33,059 bases of DNA. It comes from Fulvivirga kasyanovii (GTDB lineage Bacteria > Bacteroidota > Bacteroidia > Cytophagales > Cyclobacteriaceae). The translations under genes were made by a program, and so were the position numbers. Location of the stretch: contig NZ_SMLW01000640.1 of the NCBI RefSeq assembly GCF_009711405.1, positions 1-33,059 of the forward strand, in the 5' to 3' direction. Shown piece after piece: positions 1-7,500 of the stretch; the stretch's first letter is position 1, and every line of letters begins with the position of its first letter. Under the pieces are notes generated by a model. That model was given only the letters and a program-made list of their open reading frames with translations, had not been told where the DNA came from and searched no databases.

Positions 1-33
1 GTCCTCTTCGAGAGACATCCGCTGGGAAGTGCA

Positions 34-66
34 AAAAAGAAGAGGGCTGTCTGGGGACAGCCCTCT
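34..66 (-). terminator. Rho-independent terminator of the padR-pspC unit
   Basis: On the minus strand an 11-bp perfect stem (AGAGGGCTGTC at 41-51 pairing with 56-66, 4-base loop) is followed by TTCTTTTTTGC. The T-rich tail exists only on the minus strand, so it would end transcripts coming from the PspC-domain gene, whose stop lies about 150 bases upstream. Confidence 0.75.
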
Positions 67-212
67 GGAGTTGGACTAGAAAATAATATTATTCATCAAT
101 GAAAAGTGTCCTTACAAGCCCCGCCATCCTGAAATTTTCTTTTTTGAGCTCTTGATCTTATCACTACACTTTAAAGAAAGTATTCAGGAACTCCCTGATC
201 CGGGCAGTGCTT

Positions 213-2681
213 CTACAAGCCATTACGTTCACTGGTCACCCTGGCATCACCACGGTGGGTTATCTTGCTGGCAAAGGTCTCTTCTATTTCCAGTTCGTCC
301 GTCACATAAACCTTGGCAGTGGAGGCTCCATGAGCTTCTACTGCTGCATTGTTAGCCTTGAAGTTATCAGCATCCAGATGAGAAGCTCCGGCAAGGTCAG
401 CACGGAAATTTGAGGTTCCCCCACTTAAGATCATCTCTGACGCACCGGCAAGTTCTACCTCCATGTCATCCACATAAATGTCTGTAAGCTTGGCATGCGA
501 GGCTCCGCTCATGGAAATATCAAGGTTACGCTGCCTGAAATTGTTCATATAGAACTTACAGGCTCCTGAAAGATTGACCTCAGTCACTTCTGGTGTATAA
601 ATCGTAATTTCAATATCATCCCTGGTCAGGTCATGTAATTTCAGCTTCCTGCGACTGTCATAGTCAATAAAGAGCCTGTTGCCCTCTACATATACCTCTA
701 CATTATCCAGGTATTTATCCTCACCATTCACACCTACCTTATAGGCTTCGGCATTTACCACATTGATCACAAAGGCACTTTCCGCTTCTATAGATTCAAA
801 ACCATCACGGAAAGTATATTCTTTATCAAACTCTCCGTTGCTATACCGGCTGGTTTCGGTAGAGTACCTCTCGTTGGTATCTTCCTCTGATCTGTCGTCC
901 TCATAGCGTTCCTCTATTCTCTCAGGGCATGTGGTACACTTTAGGCCACCATCCTCTGTAAACATCCAGGTATTATTTTCCATATCAGACACCCGGTAGC
1001 CATTACGGTAGATGGTGTTTCTGATAATATGCTTCATGTCCTCATCCATCATGAATGATTTGTTGTAAGGGATGTACAATGTCATGTCAAGGTGCTGAGC
1101 TCTGAAAATGGCGTCATCCTTAAACCTGATGTTGGAGTCAAAAGTAAATACAGAATCTGCAAACGCTACATTATAAGAAATCATTTGTGCATTTTCCATG
1201 GCATCTCTCCTTGAACGTCCACGGGATTCGAATACCTGTACCAATTCATAATTTTCGCCACTATGTCCTCTGAGTTCAAGGGTGGTAACATCATAGTCCT
1301 CCATACCTACTTCTTTGAGAGTGAGAATAGCTGTTTTGCTACCCAGGTCGTAGGTTTCGGTAACTTTGTGTTCGCCTTCTTCACGGAAGTTGTAGACGAT
1401 CCTTGGAACGTTGGCCGAAACCACTATACCACTGATAATGAATATGGCAAAAAGTGACCATCCTGCAGTGGCGTTGAAAATGATCCTTTTGGCAATGATA
1501 GAAGCTCCTAAAAGGATAAGAAAAATACTGGGTACAGCTACTATCAGAAAAGCAGCCACTGAAGTAAACACAGGGAAGCTTTCAGAAATAAGGTCCAGTG
1601 GAAGCCCCATGTTTTCATAATCCCCAAATGCAGGATCGTACAGGAAGCCGGTAGTAAAAATGCCCAGTACTGCTCCGAGAGCCACTACCATGGCAAGGAC
1701 TATAGAGGCACCGGTAAGAATAAAAATCACACCGGCAATAACCCTGATAAATTCAACCAGAAAAAGCATGACAGGCCCAAGTACCTTGCCCAAACCATTG
1801 ATAATGGCGGCAATTAACCTGAAAGGGAAAAGCAAGATCTTGATAAGCAGGTTTTCCTCACCTTCTTTTACATTTAATCCTTTTTTGATGTTCGATTCAA
1901 TATTGCTAAGTGTAACTGGGTCTCCCTGCATCTGTACTTTGTCCGTAATGGATTTAGCCTCCGGAAGTATGATCCAGAGGATAATGTAAGCCAGTAATCC
2001 TGAGCCGCCAAGGAAGGTGAAGATCACGAACAGCACACGTATCACTACCACATCCACACCAAAGTAAGTGGCTACACCCGATGATACACCGGCGATGACT
2101 TTCCCGTCGGGGTTCCGGTACATCTTTTTAAGCTTTTTGTCTTCGGAGAGGTCGTAGCTGGGTGGCAGTACGATCCAAAGGATGATGTAAGCAAGCACCA
2201 GTCCGCCGTAGCTTCCAAGGAACAGGATAAGCGTGATTAAACGTATCCACAGCGGGTCGATATTGAAATAGTGCGCCATACCCGCACAAACACCTCCGAG
2301 CAACTTCCTCTTTTCATCGCGGTACATTTTTTTGGAACTCGTATCCGACCACGTCTGCTGAGATTCCGAGTAAGAGTCTCCTGTTTTTTGCTCTTCATCA
2401 GGTGCATCCTGCTCCTCCACGGCCTGAAAATCCTTGATGCTACCCATAGTTGCGATGAGCGAGTCTACATCTTCCGTATTGATGATCTGTTTGCCTTCGT
2501 TTAGTTTGGCAAGGAATATTTCAGCGATCCTGCTTTCAATGTCAGCAATGATTTCCTGGCTGCCTTCAAAACTCGAAAAGTACCGGTTGATGGAGTCCAG
2601 ATAATCCCGAAGCTTTTCATATGCGTCTTCTTCGATGTGAAAGATGATGCCGCTGATATTTATACTGATATTCTTTTTCAT
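213..2681 (-). CDS. PspC-domain membrane protein with C-terminal DUF2807 (GIN) domain
   Basis: 822 residues. Residues 1-90 form a soluble N-terminal region. Two tandem PspC domains follow at about 118-174 and 186-241; both begin KKMYR and end in ILWI(V/I)LP, each with a hydrophobic segment. Several more membrane segments lie between about 280 and 460. A CxxC (KCTTCPE) precedes an acidic linker, and residues 628-805 look like the DUF2807 putative adhesin head, with GAS/SGA motifs recurring about every 20 residues as in a beta-helix. PspC proteins belong to envelope-stress responses in other bacteria; the exact role of this fused Bacteroidota form is not known to me. It starts 54 bases after the padR stop in the same direction, so the two are probably one transcript and PadR may control it. 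Start ATG at 2681 fits a basic MKKN N-terminus. The reading frame is intact. Confidence 0.85.
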   Translation of the reverse strand: MKKNISINISGIIFHIEEDAYEKLRDYLDSINRYFSSFEGSQEIIADIESRIAEIFLAKLNEGKQIINTEDVDSLIATMGSIKDFQAVEEQDAPDEEQKTGDSYSESQQTWSDTSSKKMYRDEKRKLLGGVCAGMAHYFNIDPLWIRLITLILFLGSYGGLVLAYIILWIVLPPSYDLSEDKKLKKMYRNPDGKVIAGVSSGVATYFGVDVVVIRVLFVIFTFLGGSGLLAYIILWIILPEAKSITDKVQMQGDPVTLSNIESNIKKGLNVKEGEENLLIKILLFPFRLIAAIINGLGKVLGPVMLFLVEFIRVIAGVIFILTGASIVLAMVVALGAVLGIFTTGFLYDPAFGDYENMGLPLDLISESFPVFTSVAAFLIVAVPSIFLILLGASIIAKRIIFNATAGWSLFAIFIISGIVVSANVPRIVYNFREEGEHKVTETYDLGSKTAILTLKEVGMEDYDVTTLELRGHSGENYELVQVFESRGRSRRDAMENAQMISYNVAFADSVFTFDSNIRFKDDAIFRAQHLDMTLYIPYNKSFMMDEDMKHIIRNTIYRNGYRVSDMENNTWMFTEDGGLKCTTCPERIEERYEDDRSEEDTNERYSTETSRYSNGEFDKEYTFRDGFESIEAESAFVINVVNAEAYKVGVNGEDKYLDNVEVYVEGNRLFIDYDSRRKLKLHDLTRDDIEITIYTPEVTEVNLSGACKFYMNNFRQRNLDISMSGASHAKLTDIYVDDMEVELAGASEMILSGGTSNFRADLAGASHLDADNFKANNAAVEAHGASTAKVYVTDELEIEETFASKITHRGDARVTSERNGL

Positions 2682-2735
2682 TGTTTTGAGTTTTTAATCG
2701 ATAGTGTTAAAGGTTTCTGGTGAGCTGTTGTCAGA

Positions 2736-3074
2736 TTAGCTCTTGACCTTTTTTGAAGTTATTAACTTGGTTGACTTTACCAGATCTTTCCAGGTACTGT
2801 CAAGGCTACCGAGAAAACCGTTGCCTTTATCCGTAAGTGTATAATACTTGCGGGGTGGACCTGAATTTGACTCAACCCATTTGTACTCCACCAGGCCTGA
2901 TTTCCTTAGCCGGGTAAGCAATGGGTACAAAGTACCTTCAACAACCATGATCTTTGCTGTTGTTAATTCCTCCAGCATGTCGGAGGCATACACCTCGCCG
3001 CGGGAGATAATATGCAGGATGCAGTACTCAAGAATCCCTTTCCGCATCTGCACTTGTGTGTTTTCTAAATTCAT
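2736..3074 (-). CDS. PadR family transcriptional regulator
   Basis: 112 residues, the usual size of the short PadR subfamily. A winged helix-turn-helix covers about residues 10-90: the helix MRKGILEYCILHII, then the recognition region with EGTLYPLLTRLRKSGLVEY and the wing GPPRKYYTLTDKG, both hallmark PadR motifs. The start is set at ATG 3074 because AGGAAG (minus strand, 3085-3080) sits 5 bases upstream; an in-frame ATG at 3119 would add 15 residues that are not PadR-like and would include this ribosome binding site. It is followed after 61 bases by the PspC-DUF2807 gene. PadR proteins are usually repressors, often of an adjacent membrane-protein gene and of themselves. The ligand or signal cannot be told from sequence. 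Confidence 0.9.
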   Translation of the reverse strand: MNLENTQVQMRKGILEYCILHIISRGEVYASDMLEELTTAKIMVVEGTLYPLLTRLRKSGLVEYKWVESNSGPPRKYYTLTDKGNGFLGSLDSTWKDLVKSTKLITSKKVKS

Positions 3075-3454
3075 ACATTCTTCCTGTTTGTAAGAAATGT
3101 TCGCAGAGTGGCAGCCCAATGCTATGAAGCCGGGACTTGTAAAACCCTAAACCTTATAGGATTGAGTGCAGCCACCCCGCCAAAACACCTCTGAGTTTTT
3201 GACCTTGTTCAAGTATACGGAAAAGGTACTATGTATGGCCAAGTACTAAGTAAAAAATATTAGCTTGTATTAAAAGTTCGTATTTATTTTATGTGGAATA
3301 TTTGAATTGTTAAATAAACAACCCATTTCAGGTCAATATCTGTTACAATTTTCTTTAAGAAAGTATCTACCTGTTGAACTTTATGGGGTAAAAACTTCTT
3401 TTGTAGGGGATTCATTTTAGATATATTTACAGATATCACGCAGGTTCAAATCAA
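3075..3454. other. Divergent intergenic region between padR and porV2
   Basis: 380 bases without a credible gene. It should hold the promoters of both the padR unit (minus) and the porV2-porU2 operon (plus). I see a direct repeat GTACTnnGTA at 3226-3235 and 3243-3252, a TATACTTG box on the minus strand at 3217-3210, and a plus-strand promoter candidate at 3400-3429. The stretch 3250-3360 is AT-rich. Confidence 0.6.
3400..3429 (+). promoter_or_regulatory. Candidate Bacteroidota -33/-7 promoter for porV2-porU2
   Basis: TTTG at 3400-3403 and TATATTTA at 3422-3429, 18 bases apart, fit the Bacteroidota sigma-ABfr consensus (TTTG ... TAnnTTTG) with one mismatch in the -7 box. The start codon at 3455 lies 25 bases further on. 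Consensus match only; such boxes arise by chance in AT-rich DNA. Confidence 0.4.
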
Positions 3455-4528
3455 ATGGCAAAAAACATACTATTCATTTTCGTATTATTCTTGTTTTCTT
3501 CTGACCTCGTTGCTCAGAGTACACCCAAATACAGCAATGAGTTTTTATCTATAGGCGTAGGGGCACGAGGCCTCGCCATGTCCAACAGTCAGGTGGCCCA
3601 TGTTTCGGATGTTACCTCTGGCTATTGGAATCCGGCAGGGCTGCTGGAGGTGAAAGACCAGTATGAGTTTACCCTCATGCATGCTGAATATTTTGCAGGG
3701 ATTGCCAAATATGATTACGCGGCATTTGCCACTCCTGTAGATTCCATGAGCCATTTGGGTATCTCCATTATCAGGTTTGCTATTGATGATATTCCCGATA
3801 CACGTTTTTTATACGATGCCAACGGAGCGATCAACTACGACAAGATCCGTTTTTTTTCTGCTGCTGATTATGCATTTCTGCTCACTTATGCCCGTCGGGT
3901 AAGCCTGATCGAAGGCCTGAAATTGGGAGCTAACTTTAAAATCGTACATCGTAAGGCCGGAGATTTTGCCAATGCCTGGGGTTTTGGCCTTGACGCAGGT
4001 GCCCAACTGGAGCGAAAGAACTGGATGTTTGGCTTAATGTTGAGAGATGTAACAGGTACTTTTAATGCCTGGACACATAATACTGAGCTGGTGATAGACG
4101 TATACACACAGACCGGCAACGAAATACCTGAAAACTCTGTGGAGGTGACCCTGCCCAAAGCCATTTTGGGTGTAGGCAAGTATGTGCCCATTAAGACCAA
4201 CTTCGGAATACTGGCCTCCCTAGACCTGATCACCACCTTTGATGGCAAGAGAAATACCGTGGTGAAGTCGGATTTTGCGTCTATAGAGCCTGCCCTGGGC
4301 CTGGAGTTTGATTACAAAAAGATGGTTTTCCTTAGAATGGGCGCCGGAAATGTTCAGGAAGTGAAGGATTTTGATGAATCTACATACAAAACTTTTCAGA
4401 CGAATTTTGGGTTGGGAGTAAAGATCAAGAACATAACTATTGATTATGCGCTTACGGATATTGGTGACCAGTCTGAGTCACTTTACTCGCATGTTTTCTC
4501 ACTAAAGGCCGGTTTGAATAAAAAATGA
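3455..4528 (+). CDS. porV2: PorV/PorQ family outer-membrane protein (PorV2-type T9SS component)
   Basis: 357 residues with a cleavable signal peptide (about 1-21, ending DLVAQ). The mature N-terminus has the PorV/PorQ signature: NEFLSIGVGARGLAMSNSQ followed by VTSGYWNPAGL. The rest alternates short amphipathic strands and ends in a strand-like SHVFSLKAGLNKK, as expected for a FadL-like outer-membrane barrel. In T9SS, PorV carries cargo from the translocon to the PorU sortase and helps anchor it. Its stop overlaps the start of the PorU-like gene by 4 bases (ATGA), so the pair is co-transcribed and probably acts together. Cytophagales often carry such a pair, annotated PorV2/PorU2, alongside canonical PorU/PorV; the numbering is from family knowledge, not proven here. 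Confidence 0.78.
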   Translation: MAKNILFIFVLFLFSSDLVAQSTPKYSNEFLSIGVGARGLAMSNSQVAHVSDVTSGYWNPAGLLEVKDQYEFTLMHAEYFAGIAKYDYAAFATPVDSMSHLGISIIRFAIDDIPDTRFLYDANGAINYDKIRFFSAADYAFLLTYARRVSLIEGLKLGANFKIVHRKAGDFANAWGFGLDAGAQLERKNWMFGLMLRDVTGTFNAWTHNTELVIDVYTQTGNEIPENSVEVTLPKAILGVGKYVPIKTNFGILASLDLITTFDGKRNTVVKSDFASIEPALGLEFDYKKMVFLRMGAGNVQEVKDFDESTYKTFQTNFGLGVKIKNITIDYALTDIGDQSESLYSHVFSLKAGLNKK

Positions 4529-7500
4529 TGAAGAAATTAGCATATCTGATATTGTTCGCTTTTGCAGCCGTTCCGGGTTATGCCCAGAACTATGGCAACG
4601 AGTGGATTGATTACAACAAGCAGTATTACAAAATTCCGGTGGCCCGGGAAGGCATCTACAGGATCTCCCATGCGGACCTGACCAATGCCGGCTTTCCGGT
4701 AAATTCCGTTGACCCACGCAGGTTGCAGCTTTTCCATCGCGGACAGGAACAGGCCATTCATGTGCAAGGGCAGGGAGATGCCATATTCAACACTTCTGAT
4801 TATATCGAATTTTACGGCCAGAAAAATGATGGTAAATCCGATGCAGAATTGTATGAGCCGGTTTCAGCGCAGCCGCACCAGCTTTATAATATCTATACCG
4901 ATACTACGGCTTATTTTCTTACCTACAATGTGCTGCCGGTCAATGGTAAAAGAATGGAAACATTCTCTGAAAACAACATTAACGGACTTCCTGCACAGGC
5001 TTCTCATGGAGAGGAGGTCACTATAATCAATACCAACCAATATTCCGGTGGCCGCAGCTTCAATGCCAGTGACGTTACCAAGTTCAGCTACTTCGATTAT
5101 GGCGAAGGGTGGACGGGTCAAATGATCCAGGAAGGACAATTTGTCGATTATATAATCAACGGAGTGAACTTATCGGTGCAGTCTGCCGGTAATCCCAGGC
5201 TGAGAGTACTGCTTGTAGGGCGTGATGACGTAACCCACAGAGCAGAAATATTTGTTGGGCAAAATCCGGCAACATTAAGGTCGCTGGGGCCTGTGCAGTT
5301 CGACCAGTACAATACGTATTTATATGACGGGGCAATAAACTGGTCAGACATCAACTCCAGTGGAGAATTGTATGTCAGGATATCAGCTTTGGGAGTTAGC
5401 GGAAACAATGACCGGCTAAGTACCTCTTACCTGCAATTGGTTTACCCGCAATCCCTTAATATGGGTTCGGCCAACAGTAAAAAGTTTTACCTGAATACAA
5501 ACGCCGGAAATAAATCCTATGTGGAGGTGCAAAATGCACCCGTCACCCCGCTGATCTTCGATATAACAGATCCTGATAATGTCAGAAAAATTGGATTTAA
5601 TACATCAGGCTCGACCATTAATGCAATGGTTAATAATACCAGTACAGCGAGGAAACTATGGGTCAACGGTACCACATTCATTACCCCGGTACTGAAAAAG
5701 ATCACCTTTCAAAACATTAATGCGGCTAATTATGATTACCTGATCATCAGCCATCCTATCCTGATGAAGCCGACCGGCAGTGTGAATGATCCTGTTCAGG
5801 CCTATGCTGACTACAGGGCCTCCTTTGGGTTCAATGTGCTTAAAGCAGACATTACCATGCTTTACGATCAGTTTAACTACGGCATTGTAAACCCTTTGGC
5901 TATTTACCGCTTTATGCGCTACATGGTAGACAACGGCGATCCTAAATACCTGTTCTTGATAGGTAAAGGCGTAGACCCATCCGGTAATTCTCATAGAAAT
6001 GCGACCGGGTATGTATCTGTTACTAAATTTGGAGTTACTTACAGGGTGAGGGACCTTGTGCCTTCTGCAGGCTCACCTCCCTCGGATATAAGGTTCACTG
6101 CCGGATTAAATGGCACGGGATATGAACCCGCAGTGCCGGTAGGCAGACTTCCTGCCGTTAATCCGCAGCAGGTATTGGCTTATCTGGATAAGGTCAAAGA
6201 AATGGAGGCGCTCCCTTTTGACGAGTTGTGGAGAAAAAGGCTGCTACACCTGAGCGGAGGTATTTCAACCGCGGAGCTGGCTGTTTTCAGAAACTATATG
6301 GACGGGTTTTCAAATATCGCTGAGGGCAAGTATTTAGGTGGAAAATCTAAAACCATTTCCAAAGAATCTAATAGTACGGTAGAGCTGATCAATATCGATG
6401 AAGAGATCAACAACGGGCTCAATCTCGTTACTTTTTACGGACACTCAGCCCCTTCGGTAACAGATATTGACATCGGCTATGTTTCCGATCCTTTACTGGG
6501 CTACAATAACACCGGCAAATATCCCTTCTTCCTTGTGAATGGGTGTAATGCAGGTCAGTTTTTCAATAATAACGTGCTTTTTGGAGAGGACTGGATCCTT
6601 GCAGAAGATAAAGGAGCCATTGGCTTTATTGCTCACAGCTCATTTGGTTTTGCCAATAACCTCAAGAAATACACAGATACCTTTTATAGCACCGGTTATG
6701 CGGATTCTGTATACATCAGTAAAGGTGTAGGAGATATTATGAAGGAAACCGTGAAAAGGTATATGGCTACATCCGGCACCTCGCCCGCCAACATTACCCA
6801 GGTGCAGCAGATGGTTTTGCTGGGTGACCCGGCAGTAAAACTCTTTGGGCCGGAAAAAGCGGATTATGAAACCAACGATAACAATGTATATCTGGAGTCA
6901 TTTGATGGTGGAGTGGTATCTGCCCAGTCAGATTCCTTCGCAGTAAAGGTGATCGTAAGGAATTTCGGAAGGGTATCTTCCCGTAACCTGACTATGCGGG
7001 TGACGCGGACGTTGAGCAACAACAATGTGATGGTGTACGATTCGATTTTTTCCCCTGTATATTTTCAGGACACCCTCACTATGACCATTAAAAACGAATC
7101 ACTGGCAGGCTTTGGAAATAACCAGTTTATGGTAGAGCTGGATTATACCTCTGAGGTTGATGAACTTAATGAGGGTAACAATACAGCTATACTCAATGCT
7201 TTCATACCCTTATTTGGTACCAAAAACCTATATCCCGTCAATTATTCCATCGTATCCTCTCAGCCGGTAGAGTTGCTGGTGCAGGCCACGGATATTCTGA
7301 CGGATAGCCGGGATTTTGTCATTGAAATAGACACGGTGAAGACCTTTAACAGTCCTTTTAAAAAGCAGAATACCATCAATAGCAAACTGTTGGCAAGCTG
7401 GCAGGTATCTTTATTGCCCGATGTTGCTGCCAACGATAGCGTGGTGTACTTCTGGAGATCAAAATTTGCCCAGGCAGGAGAAGATGAAAATGAAGAGTGG

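Noticed and set aside
71-140. A 12-codon minus-strand frame (MAGLVRTLFIDE) between the PspC gene and its terminator
   Set aside because: Too short to support, no family match, and better seen as 3' untranslated sequence.
3075-3119. Upstream in-frame ATG extending PadR by 15 residues
   Set aside because: The extension is not PadR-like and contains the AGGAAG ribosome binding site of the ATG at 3074.
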